Positions 33,174 to 41,277 of a stretch of DNA of 48,548 nucleotides are shown here, piece by piece (within the stretch, counting starts at the first letter, position 1; each line of letters starts with the position of its first letter). The notes beneath the pieces were generated by a model. The model did not search any database. It was not told the origin of the DNA and saw only the letters and a program-made list of their open reading frames with translations. Made by a program: the position numbers and the translations under genes. The DNA comes from Anaerolineaceae bacterium UBA4775 (GTDB lineage: Bacteria; Chloroflexota; Anaerolineae; Anaerolineales; Anaerolineaceae), in NCBI GenBank assembly GCA_002403205.1, contig DHHJ01000028.1:1-48548 (forward strand). The letters are read 5' to 3'.

Positions 33174-34090
33174 CACAGCAGCCCGCCTTTGATCCTGGCG
33201 ATCCATCGGTCCAGTTCGTCCGAGCTCAGGAAACCCTCAGAGGCGCCTTTTACCCCGATCTTGTACGAGGCAAACACCAGCGCGGCTTCAAGGGCAGCGT
33301 AGGGGTCGCCCAGGCGCTGGTAGCGATCCAAAAAGGCCGCAAACAAAGCATCTCCCGCGCCAATGCTGTTGACCACCGACCGGGTGTGCACAGCCGGGTA
33401 ACGCCCGATGAAATCATCGCCGCGCACCGCCAGCAGTGCGCCTTGGTCACCCAGCCCGATCACGATGATCTCGGCCTTGTAGTGGCCTAACAGGTCCTTT
33501 GCCACCACTTCGGGCTCATCAGGCAGGGATTCATCACTCAAGAACAGGATGGTCGCTGCCTGCATAAAGTCGCGGTTGTATGCATCCTCCAGGTCAGAAA
33601 GGGCGTGCACATCCGTGGCGATCGGCTTACCAGTTGCCTTGGCAACCTCCAGCAGGGGACGGGCAAAACTGATGTTACAGATCACCGCCAGGTCGCAATG
33701 GCGCACCGCTGATTCGGCCAGGTAAACCGGATAGGTATGCGATTGAATGTCCTTGAGGTCCACGTGGATCTGCCGGCGGCCGGCAGGGTCATACAGGATC
33801 ACCGATTGGGCGGTGGAGTCCAGTTCGTTCAATACCATGCCATCATGAATGCCAGCCGAGGCCAGTGCATTGCGCGCCTGGTTGCCGTTTTCATCACGCC
33901 CGATCATCGAAGCAAAGTCCACACTGTTACCCAGGGTCGTCAAGGCTTTGGCGATATTCCAGCCTACACCTGAAACCATTGTCTCCAGTCCATAAAAGGG
34001 GTAACGGACAGGAAAATAATCCAGCGGAAAACCATCAATGGCGACGGTGGTCTCCACGTTCACCAATCCAGCCACAAAAAACCTTTGCAT
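33173..34090 (-). CDS. PfkB-family carbohydrate kinase
   Basis: A 305-residue ribokinase-like (PfkB) kinase that phosphorylates a sugar or nucleoside with ATP. The N-terminal GVGWNIAKALTTLG signature and the C-terminal NSIGAGDALFAAFLDRY signature, with the catalytic Asp in GAGD, are present. The substrate is not evident. ATG 34090 is preceded by a perfect AAGGAGG that lies in the stop region of mutL, so it is expressed from the mutL transcript, ten bases downstream. It overlaps the dehydrogenase start by one base. Confidence 0.9.
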   Translation of the reverse strand: MQRFFVAGLVNVETTVAIDGFPLDYFPVRYPFYGLETMVSGVGWNIAKALTTLGNSVDFASMIGRDENGNQARNALASAGIHDGMVLNELDSTAQSVILYDPAGRRQIHVDLKDIQSHTYPVYLAESAVRHCDLAVICNISFARPLLEVAKATGKPIATDVHALSDLEDAYNRDFMQAATILFLSDESLPDEPEVVAKDLLGHYKAEIIVIGLGDQGALLAVRGDDFIGRYPAVHTRSVVNSIGAGDALFAAFLDRYQRLGDPYAALEAALVFASYKIGVKGASEGFLSSDELDRWIARIKGGLL

Positions 34091-34100
34091 GCTTACCTCC

Positions 34101-35849
34101 TTAACGTGCACCCCGCCGGCCAAACTGGCGCTCGAGCAAGTCTGCCGAGAGGTGGATCATGGTGGGTCGCCCGTGTGGGCAGGTGCGCGGGGACTGGCAA
34201 CGTTCCAGCCCGCGCAGCAGCGCTGCCTGTTCTTCTGTTGATAGCGTCTGCCCGCCTTTGACGGCCATCCGCTTGCAAATCCGGGCGGTGATTTGCGCTT
34301 CCCTGGCCGATGCCAGCGGAGTTTCGTCTTCTTCGAAATCCTCAACCAGGGCATGCAGGGCAGCCTCTGGGTCTCCGCCTGCCAGCAGGGATGGGATGGC
34401 CCTGACTGTATAGGTATTAGGTCCAAAGGGCTCAACTTCGAAGCCCAGCCCCGCCAGAACGGGCAATTGCTCTTCGAGCAGGCGTGACTTGTCTGGCGGT
34501 AGCGCGACATTGACCGGCGCCAGCAGCGCCTGTGAAGTCACCCGTTCGTGGGCGCTTTGGGCCAGCAACCCCTCAAAAAGCACCCGCTCATGCGCGGCGT
34601 GCTGATCGATCAGGTATAACCCATCCGGCCCTTCCGCCACCAAGTAGGTCGAGGCCACCTGTCCCACCAAGCGCAGTAAAGGCAGTTGATCGGCCGATTC
34701 GGCTGCACCGGTGTGGATGTGAATGCGCGCTTGCGGCAAATCGGGGTTCGCGCGCTCCACAGCGGGTATCTGTGCGGCCATCGCCCAGGCAGGGTCAACC
34801 GTGTTGTCTCCTCCTGCCTGCTCACTCCCCCACCACGGTCGTGAGTCCAGTTCAGGCACGGGCGAATAGGCCAGCAGGGCACGCTTGACTGCCCGCTGTA
34901 CCCGTGCAAAGACCACATCACCTTCTCTGAAGCGCACTTCTGCCTTGGCCGGGTGTACATTGACATCCACGGCTTCAGGCGGCAGCTCTAAAAACAGCAC
35001 CACGATCGGAAAACGCCCCACCATCAGCAGGGTGTGGTATGCGCGGATGATCGCGGCAGTCACGGCCGTATCCCTCACCCAGCGCCCGTTGACAAACACA
35101 GTGAGCTCGCGCCGGTTCGAGCGGGTCATTGAGATCGGGCTGATAAAACCGTGGATGTGATAGCCTTCCTCACGGAATTCCACTGCCAGCATCTCTTTGG
35201 CAACATCCACACCGTACAGACCCGCCAGCACCTCCCGCCGATCGCCATTGCCGCTGGTCTGCAAGGACCGTTTGCCCTCCATTGCCAGCTCCCAGCGTAC
35301 ATGAGGATAAGCCAAGGCATAACGGGTGACCAATGCTTCGATGTTGCGCCGCTCAGTCGTGTCGGTTTTGAGGAATTTCAGCCGTGCGGGGACGTTGTAG
35401 AACAGGTCCTGCACCGTGATGCGGGTCCCTTGGGGCATACCCAGCGGGCTGACCGCCCCCAGCTTGCCGCCTTCCACACGCAGTATGGCGCCGGTCTCTG
35501 CATCGGGTGTGCGCGATTCAACCGTCAGCCGCGAGACTGACCCGATCGATGCCAGCGCCTCACCCCTGAAGCCCAGCGTGGCGATCCGGAACAGGTCCTC
35601 CGCCCGGGCCAGCTTGCTGGTGGCATGCCGTGAGCCAGCCAGGCCTAGCTCTGCCCGGGGGATACCTGCACCATTATCCGCCACGGACAGCAGGCGCTTA
35701 CCGGCGCCCATGGCTTCGATGGTGATCACGTCGGCACCGGCATCCAGTGCGTTCTCAACCAGCTCCTTGACCACCGACGCGGGGCGCTCGATCACCTCCC
35801 CTGCGGCGATCTGTGATGCGATGTGTTCCGGCAAAATGCGTATCGGCAT
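34101..35849 (-). CDS. mutL: DNA mismatch repair protein MutL with endonuclease motif
   Basis: A 582-residue MutL. The GHKL ATPase is complete: IAAGEVIERP, ELVENALDAGA, DNGAGI and TLGFRGEAL. The C-terminal dimerisation domain carries DQHAAHERVLFE, the metal-dependent nicking endonuclease motif found in organisms lacking MutH, with the supporting ICKRMAVKGG and CPHGRP motifs. It cuts the new strand during mismatch repair after activation by MutS and the clamp. mutS is not in the window. AGAGGA precedes the ATG and TATAAT (35865-35870) is a likely -10. It leads a minus-strand operon with the kinase and dehydrogenase. Confidence 0.97.
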   Translation of the reverse strand: MPIRILPEHIASQIAAGEVIERPASVVKELVENALDAGADVITIEAMGAGKRLLSVADNGAGIPRAELGLAGSRHATSKLARAEDLFRIATLGFRGEALASIGSVSRLTVESRTPDAETGAILRVEGGKLGAVSPLGMPQGTRITVQDLFYNVPARLKFLKTDTTERRNIEALVTRYALAYPHVRWELAMEGKRSLQTSGNGDRREVLAGLYGVDVAKEMLAVEFREEGYHIHGFISPISMTRSNRRELTVFVNGRWVRDTAVTAAIIRAYHTLLMVGRFPIVVLFLELPPEAVDVNVHPAKAEVRFREGDVVFARVQRAVKRALLAYSPVPELDSRPWWGSEQAGGDNTVDPAWAMAAQIPAVERANPDLPQARIHIHTGAAESADQLPLLRLVGQVASTYLVAEGPDGLYLIDQHAAHERVLFEGLLAQSAHERVTSQALLAPVNVALPPDKSRLLEEQLPVLAGLGFEVEPFGPNTYTVRAIPSLLAGGDPEAALHALVEDFEEDETPLASAREAQITARICKRMAVKGGQTLSTEEQAALLRGLERCQSPRTCPHGRPTMIHLSADLLERQFGRRGAR

Positions 35850-35984
35850 AGTTCCTCTGGGTGAATTATAACCGATGGCGTAAGCTGGTGGCTGGTAGCC
35901 TGAAGTGTGTAGATCAAAACTTTATGGTATATCGTGAATGGTGAATGGCGAGTTGTATGTGGTGCCACGAACAAGTTTCGTTTG

Positions 35985-36068
35985 ACACCCTGTTTTCCGT
36001 CTCACGTCCCCTGTCCCCCATCCTCCGTCCCCGTCCCCGGTCCCCTGTTCCCCCCCTTCCCCGATGTG
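35985..36068 (+). other. Pyrimidine-rich tract upstream of uvrC
   Basis: Between mutL and uvrC the plus strand becomes almost pure pyrimidine, with repeated gTCCCC and CCTGT words (about 35989-36062). It includes a 7-C run. A GTGAATGGTGAATGG word (35935-35949) precedes it and resembles words in the 40.4-41.2 kb array. The tract ends just before a weak -10 (TAAAAT, 36070-36075), nine bases from the uvrC ATG, which has no Shine-Dalgarno sequence. Confidence 0.5.
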
Positions 36069-36084
36069 CTAAAATTATCTCTGT

Positions 36085-37968
36085 ATGCACATCACAGACC
36101 ATCTCCAGGGCATCCTGGATACCCTCCCTGAAAAACCCGGCTGCTACCTGATGAAAAACGCCCAGGGGCACATTATCTACGTCGGCAAGGCGGTCAATTT
36201 GCGCGCCCGTGTGCGTTCCTACTTCCACGCCACTGCCCAGGAAGACCCCAAGACGCACAAGCTGGTACAGGAGATTGCCGATATCGAGTGGATCGTAGTC
36301 GGCTCCGAGCTGGAAGCGCTGATCCTCGAAATGAACCTGATCAAGCGCCACCGCCCACGCTTCAACGTGCGCCTTAAGGACGATAAGCGCTTCCCTTACA
36401 TTAAAGTTCACTGGGCTGACCCCTTCCCCAAGGTAACCGTCACCCGCCAGATGGTCAATGACGGCTCGCGCTACTTTGGCCCCTACACCAGCGTGTGGGC
36501 CGTGCACCAAACCCTCGACCTGCTGCGTAAGATCTTCCCTTACCTGACCTGCAACCGCGACATCACGGGCCAGGATTCGCGTGCCTGCCTGTACTACGAC
36601 ATCAAGCTGTGCACCGCTCCCTGCATCGGCGCCATCAGCCAGGCGGATTATCGCCAGGTGATCGACGATCTGTGTAAATTCCTCGAAGGACGCACCGAAC
36701 CGGTAGTTCAGCGGCTAAACGCAGCCATGGAGCAGGCTGCTGAAAGCCTGCAATACGAAAAAGCTGCTACCATTCGTGACCAACTGCAGGCCATTGACCG
36801 GGTGGTTGAACGCCAAAAGGTGGTCAGCTCCGACCAGACCGATTCCGATGTGATTGCCATGGCCCGTGCCGATGGTGAAGCCTGCGTGCAGGTGTTCTTC
36901 ATCCGGTCTGGAAAGATGATTGGCCGTGAATACTTTATGCTCGAAGGCACTGAAGAGGAAGCCGATGAAGAGGTCCTGGCGGAGTTTGTAAAGCAATTCT
37001 ACGCCCAGGCGGCTTTTGTACCCCACAAAGTGCTCCTGCCGGAGGAGCTGGAAGAAGCGCAGATCATCGGCCAGTGGCTCAGGGAGCGAAAATCCGGCCA
37101 GAAAGTTGAGATCACCGTCCCGCACCAGGAATTGAACAAATCCCTGGTTGATATGGCCGCCGAAAACGCCGTCGAGACCCTCAACGCCTTGCGCACACGC
37201 TGGGAGGCTGACAAAAACCGGCAAACCGTTGCCCTTTCAGAGCTTCAGGAAGCCCTCGACCTTCCCGAACCCCCCAATCGCATTGAGTGTTATGATATTT
37301 CCACAACCCAGGGTGTGGCCAGCGTGGGCAGCATGGTTGTGTTCGAGCAGGGCACCCCGAACAAGAAGCTCTACCGGCGCTTCAACATCAAAACCGTCCT
37401 CGGACAGGACGACTTTGCCAGTATGGAAGAGGTGCTCAACCGGCGTTTCCGCCGCTGGAAAGCAGCCCACGAAGCCGAGACCGGGACCGGAAGCGCTGCA
37501 GAAAAAATCGGCAAGAAGCCTGACCCAGCCTTTTCTATCCTCCCTGATTTACTGTTGGTAGACGGTGGAAAAGGGCAATTGAGCCGGGCAGTAGCCGTGC
37601 TGGAAGCCTACAACCTGATGGACCGTGTCCCCGTTGCAGGGCTGGCCAAGAGCGAGGAAGAGCTGTTTGTCCCCCGCCAGCATGAGTCGATTTTCCTCGA
37701 GCGCCATTCTCAGGGGTTGTACCTGGTGCAGCGCATCCGCGACGAAGCCCATCGCTTTGCCATCACGGCCCACCGCAAGCGCCGCAGCAAGCAAGGCCTC
37801 GCCTCCCGCCTGGAAGTGATTCCGGGGGTCGGCCCCGCCCGTCGAAAGGCCCTTCTGAACGCCTTTGGCTCCATCGAGGGGATCAAAGAGGCACCGGCTG
37901 AAAAAATTGCCGAGATCAAAGGCATCACCTTTGAAATGGCACAAAATATCAAACTACAACTCGAATAA
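36085..37968 (+). CDS. uvrC: Excinuclease ABC subunit C
   Basis: A 627-residue UvrC, the dual-incision nuclease of nucleotide excision repair. The N-terminal GIY-YIG domain (PGCYLMKNAQGHIIYVGKA), the UVR domain that binds UvrB (AMEQAAESLQYEKAATIRDQ), the RNase H-like C-terminal nuclease (ECYDISTTQGVASVGSMVVF) and terminal tandem HhH motifs (IPGVGPARRKALLNAFGS) are all present. The length is normal. The ATG lacks a ribosome site and is only nine bases from a -10-like TAAAAT, so the message may be nearly leaderless. It heads a plus-strand series of five tightly spaced genes. Confidence 0.97.
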   Translation: MHITDHLQGILDTLPEKPGCYLMKNAQGHIIYVGKAVNLRARVRSYFHATAQEDPKTHKLVQEIADIEWIVVGSELEALILEMNLIKRHRPRFNVRLKDDKRFPYIKVHWADPFPKVTVTRQMVNDGSRYFGPYTSVWAVHQTLDLLRKIFPYLTCNRDITGQDSRACLYYDIKLCTAPCIGAISQADYRQVIDDLCKFLEGRTEPVVQRLNAAMEQAAESLQYEKAATIRDQLQAIDRVVERQKVVSSDQTDSDVIAMARADGEACVQVFFIRSGKMIGREYFMLEGTEEEADEEVLAEFVKQFYAQAAFVPHKVLLPEELEEAQIIGQWLRERKSGQKVEITVPHQELNKSLVDMAAENAVETLNALRTRWEADKNRQTVALSELQEALDLPEPPNRIECYDISTTQGVASVGSMVVFEQGTPNKKLYRRFNIKTVLGQDDFASMEEVLNRRFRRWKAAHEAETGTGSAAEKIGKKPDPAFSILPDLLLVDGGKGQLSRAVAVLEAYNLMDRVPVAGLAKSEEELFVPRQHESIFLERHSQGLYLVQRIRDEAHRFAITAHRKRRSKQGLASRLEVIPGVGPARRKALLNAFGSIEGIKEAPAEKIAEIKGITFEMAQNIKLQLE

Positions 37969-37977
37969 GGAGGAACA

Positions 37978-38091
37978 ATGAGTAAAAATCCAAATAAAAA
38001 ACCAAAATCGTTCCGGGTGTACCAGATCATGATGGCAGCCATCGCCTTCATCATGATCCTATCGATGATCGCAGCAGCCCTTCGCTGGTAA
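37978..38091 (+). CDS. 37-residue single-pass membrane protein
   Basis: A very small gene with a perfect AAGGAGG five bases before its ATG, nine bases after uvrC. The product has a lysine-rich head (MSKNPNKKPKSFRVYQ) and one membrane helix (IMMAAIAFIMILSMIAAAL) ending RW, oriented N-in. The strong ribosome site and tight fit between uvrC and the methyltransferase argue that it is real. No function can be assigned. Similar tiny membrane proteins accompany secretion or respiratory complexes, but that is not evidence here. Confidence 0.75.
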   Translation: MSKNPNKKPKSFRVYQIMMAAIAFIMILSMIAAALRW

Positions 38092-38099
38092 ATCAAACC

Positions 38100-38921
38100 A
38101 TGCCCGGCCTGGGCTGGCTTGACGTCAGCCAACTGGATTTCAACCTGCTGCTGCTCCTGGAGCCGCTGCATGCCGCCCATCTTGCCCAACGCAAGCCCGA
38201 TGCGGCGATGGGCACGGCTCTGCATGCCCATCCCGCCGTGGAATGGTACCTGGCGCACATCCATCCGCCAGTGCAGACCTACCTGGATGCCTGTAAGACG
38301 ATCGCCCCTGCAAATCCCTCGCCCGGCGAGGTACGCCATGCCGAAGTGGATGTGTTGAATGCGATGCACGACTGGCTGATCTACGTCTTTGACCCTGAGA
38401 AATACGATCAGCTTGAATTTCTCTCCTGGGACGATAACTCTCTGCTGGAAATGGCAGATTTTAGGGACAAAGTTGTCCTCGATATTGGGTCAGGCACAGG
38501 GCGCCTGGCTTTCACCGTCGCACCCTTTGCCAGGGCTGTGTATGCCGTGGAACCGGTGGCTAACCTGCGCCGCTTTTTACGGGAAAAGCGTGCCCGATTG
38601 GGGATTAACAACCTCTTTCCCAGCGACGGAGTCCTCGCCCAAATCCCATTTGAGGATGATTTTGCAGATATCCTCATGGCTGGACACGTCTTTGGTGAAG
38701 ATTTCGAAGCGGAATACACTGAAATGACCCGTGTGGTGCACGATGGGGGCATGATCCTGCTGCACCCGGGCACAAATGCCATCCACGATGATGAAGCTCA
38801 TCATTTCCTGGTCGCCAAAGGGTTTGCCTTTGACACCTTTGAAGAACCCAGCGACGGCTTAAAACGAAAATACTGGATTACACTTCATAAACCACATAAT
38901 AAAAAGGAGCACACTTCATGA
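38100..38921 (+). CDS. Class I SAM-dependent methyltransferase
   Basis: A 273-residue protein with a Rossmann methyltransferase core from about residue 115: VVLDIGSGTGRLAF (motif I), VYAVEPVANLRRFL (motif II with acidic Glu), then DILMAGHVFGEDF and GGMILLHPG. An N-terminal helical domain of about 110 residues precedes it, including FDPEKYDQLEFLSWDDN. The substrate is unknown. Its ATGA end overlaps the SagB-type gene, and an MTA/SAH nucleosidase-like gene ends the operon, which would clear the by-product S-adenosylhomocysteine. This supports a shared pathway. Confidence 0.85.
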   Translation: MPGLGWLDVSQLDFNLLLLLEPLHAAHLAQRKPDAAMGTALHAHPAVEWYLAHIHPPVQTYLDACKTIAPANPSPGEVRHAEVDVLNAMHDWLIYVFDPEKYDQLEFLSWDDNSLLEMADFRDKVVLDIGSGTGRLAFTVAPFARAVYAVEPVANLRRFLREKRARLGINNLFPSDGVLAQIPFEDDFADILMAGHVFGEDFEAEYTEMTRVVHDGGMILLHPGTNAIHDDEAHHFLVAKGFAFDTFEEPSDGLKRKYWITLHKPHNKKEHTS

Positions 38922-39670
38922 GCGACGAAAAGGGTTACGCCTTTGTCGAATCAACCAAGTACCCCAATATCAGCGAGCCCGACCAAAAATTGGGTAAACC
39001 CCAGCCCCCCTACGAGATTCCCCTTGAGGAGGGCTTGCCGCTGATCAACCTGCCGATGCCCGGGGAGATCGACCTCGGTAAGTATGGGTTGCGCCAGGCC
39101 ATTGAAGAACGTCGCTCATTGCGCCACTATAACAAAGAAGCCCTCACCCTGGAAGAGCTTTCCTACCTGTTGTGGCTGACCCAGGGCGTGGTCACCATCA
39201 ATAAAAAACGGGCTGTAACCCTGCGGACGGTGCCCTCAGCGGGTTGCCGGCACCCCTTTGAAACTTACCTCTCCATCAACCGGGTCGCAGGCCTTGAGCC
39301 CGGGCTGTACCGCTTTGTGGCCAGCACACACCAGCTGGTCCTGCTCAACAAAGACGAGACCTTCAACACAAAACTCACCGAGGTCTGCCTGGGGCAACGT
39401 CAGGTTGCCACCAGCGCAGTGACCTTCATCTGGGCGGCCGTGCCCTACCGCACAGCCTGGCGCTATTCGGAACGCAGCTATCGCTACCTTTACCTGGATG
39501 CCGGGCATGTCTGCCAGAATCTTCACCTGGCCGCCGAGTCGATCAACTGCGGTGTGTGTGCCATCGGCGCATATGATGATGATGGCGCCGACACCCTCCT
39601 GGGCTTCAACCCGCCCGAAACGTTCGTCATTTACATGGCGACCCTGGGCAAGAAAGCATCCAAGGATTGA
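38918..39670 (+). CDS. SagB/ThcOx-type nitroreductase-fold dehydrogenase
   Basis: A 250-residue FMN-dependent enzyme of the SagB/ThcOx group. Visible features are ERRSLRHYN near residue 64 (FMN phosphate contact), LSYLLWLTQGV, TVPSAGCRHPFETYL and the late LDAGHVCQNLHLAAES helix. In peptide-modification clusters such enzymes oxidise azolines, but stand-alone members without a cyclodehydratase, as here, are common in Chloroflexota and archaea with unknown substrates. No YcaO or precursor peptide gene is in the window. The ATG overlaps the methyltransferase stop (ATGA). Confidence 0.88.
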   Translation: MSDEKGYAFVESTKYPNISEPDQKLGKPQPPYEIPLEEGLPLINLPMPGEIDLGKYGLRQAIEERRSLRHYNKEALTLEELSYLLWLTQGVVTINKKRAVTLRTVPSAGCRHPFETYLSINRVAGLEPGLYRFVASTHQLVLLNKDETFNTKLTEVCLGQRQVATSAVTFIWAAVPYRTAWRYSERSYRYLYLDAGHVCQNLHLAAESINCGVCAIGAYDDDGADTLLGFNPPETFVIYMATLGKKASKD

Positions 39671-40368
39671 CCACCACAACCGATGTCTGTGTAATAATTT
39701 CCGCCGGGGGAGAATGGCGTGCCTTGAGTCCCCATTTTCCCCTGGCGGAACCTTTTCCAACGCCCTACGGCGAAGCCTTCACCGGGGCCATCGCTGGACA
39801 GCAAGTGGTATTCTTGCACACCGGGTGGGGCAAGGTGGCCTCAGCAGGGGGAACACAATACGCCATCGACCGCTGGTCACCACGCTTGCTGATCAATTTG
39901 GGCACGTGTGGGGGGGTGGAAGGCCTGGTCAGCGTGAACGATGTCATCCTGGCACAAAAAACCGTGATCTACGACATCATTGAGGGCATGTCCAGCTACC
40001 AGGCAGCAATTGAACACTATTCAGCACAGGCCAACCTGGATTGGCTGGGCAATAAGCTCCCCTTTCAGGTCAAGCGACTCACCCTGTACTCAGCAGATCG
40101 CGATATCCGCCCGATGGACGTCGCAGGCATCCTCAAAGACTTTGGTGCACCTGCCGCTGACTGGGAGTCAGGCGCATTTGCCTGGGTATGCGCCAGGAAC
40201 GGGGTGGACTGGCTGGTGCTGCGAGCAGTCACAGACCTGGTCAGCGATCGCAAAGCTGAAGCCCTGGACAATGTGGACTTATGGCGGCAAAGAACCGGGC
40301 AGGTCATGAAGTCGCTCCTCAAGACCCTTCCCTGGCTGATTGAGCGGTATCAGCACACCCATCCATAA
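39667..40368 (+). CDS. MTA/SAH nucleosidase-like protein (PNP/UDP phosphorylase fold)
   Basis: A 233-residue member of the PNP_UDP_1 fold, closest in look to 5'-methylthioadenosine/S-adenosylhomocysteine nucleosidase. It shows LLINLGTCGGV (phosphate/ribose loop), DWESGAFAWVC (the VDMEAAA position with its Glu kept) and RAVTDLVSD, where the catalytic Asp normally sits. It starts at TTG, overlapping the SagB-type stop by four bases (TTGA); no in-frame ATG gives a better fit. Hydrolysing S-adenosylhomocysteine from the adjacent methyltransferase is a reasonable role. Confidence 0.82.
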   Translation: MTTTTDVCVIISAGGEWRALSPHFPLAEPFPTPYGEAFTGAIAGQQVVFLHTGWGKVASAGGTQYAIDRWSPRLLINLGTCGGVEGLVSVNDVILAQKTVIYDIIEGMSSYQAAIEHYSAQANLDWLGNKLPFQVKRLTLYSADRDIRPMDVAGILKDFGAPAADWESGAFAWVCARNGVDWLVLRAVTDLVSDRKAEALDNVDLWRQRTGQVMKSLLKTLPWLIERYQHTHP

Positions 40369-40404
40369 AACAGCGCAGACCCCTCACAACCCACCATCCA
40401 CCAT

Positions 40405-41190
40405 CTCTTGTCATTGCGAACGCAGCGCAGCGAAGTGAAGCAATCTCCTCTTTTGGCAAGCGTCTTCTCTCAGAAGGCTTCCCGCCTCCGTTCAAGCAAA
40501 ACTCCTGATCAGCGAAATGACAATTCACAACCCACCAATCACCCTCTCTTGTCATTGCGAACGCAGCGCAGCGAAGTGAAGCAATCTCCTCTTTTTACAG
40601 ACTAACAATCAAAAAATCCCCCCTTTAGGGGGGACATAGGGGGGTCCTGCTTACCTTAACTACCCGATCTCCTGACCGGGGAAATGAACCATCACAACCC
40701 ACCAATCACCCTCTCTTGTCATTGCGAACGAAGCGCAGCGAAGTGAAGCAATCTCCTCTTTTTACAGACTAACAATCAAAAAATCCCCCCTTTAGGGGGG
40801 ACATAGGGGGGTCTACTTACCTGGTCTACCCGAACTCCTGACCAGATAGAATTCTTTAGACCCCCTGATTTATAACAACCAACCCGGCTGAGATTTGCCC
40901 ATCCCAAACCCCCTGGACTTTATTCCAAAGCCAGCCTCCTGACCAGCAGCTGAAAATCCCCCCCTTTAGGGGGGACATAGGGGGGTCCTGCTTCCCTGAA
41001 CTACCCGACCTCCTGACCGGGCAAATGACTATTCACCATGAACCATTCACCATCTTTTGTCATTGCGAACGAAGCGCAGCGAAGTGAAGCAATCTCCTCT
41101 TTTTACAGACTAACAATCAAAAAATCCCCCCTTTAGGGGGGACATAGGGGGGTCTACTTACCTGGTCTACCCGAACTCCTGACCGAGTGT
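40405..41190. repeat. Composite tandem array of two interspersed repeat families
   Basis: The 909-base gap 40369-41277 has no gene. A first motif (TTGTCATTGCGAACG then agcGCAGCGAAGTGAAGCAATCTCCTC) starts at about 40405, 40545, 40713 and 41054. A second (AAATCCCCCCTTTAGGGGGG, then ACATAGGGGGGTC) occurs at about 40615, 40780, 40953 and 41122. They alternate with shared linkers such as ACTAACAATCAAAAA and CTCCTGACC, giving units near 168-170 bases, some partial. Both motifs can form hairpins. Not CRISPR: the spacers are themselves repeats. Confidence 0.9.
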
Positions 41191-41277
41191 ACAATAAACC
41201 CCCCATCTCTGGGGGGCTATCGGAAGTAATTTCCCGGCGAGATCGCCAGGGAAAAACAGTAAAATCGGGGGATAAGA

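Noticed and set aside
35968..35980. CGAACAAGTTTCG upstream of uvrC as a third LexA-like box
   Set aside because: The half-sites are separated by three rather than four bases and the site lies about 100 bases from the start codon with no matching promoter.
40408..40605. 65-codon open frame in the composite repeat array
   Set aside because: It consists of repeat copies read through in frame and carries no ribosome site.
40405..41190. CRISPR array
   Set aside because: Repeat units are long and irregularly spaced, the material between repeats is itself repeated, and no cas gene is in the window.
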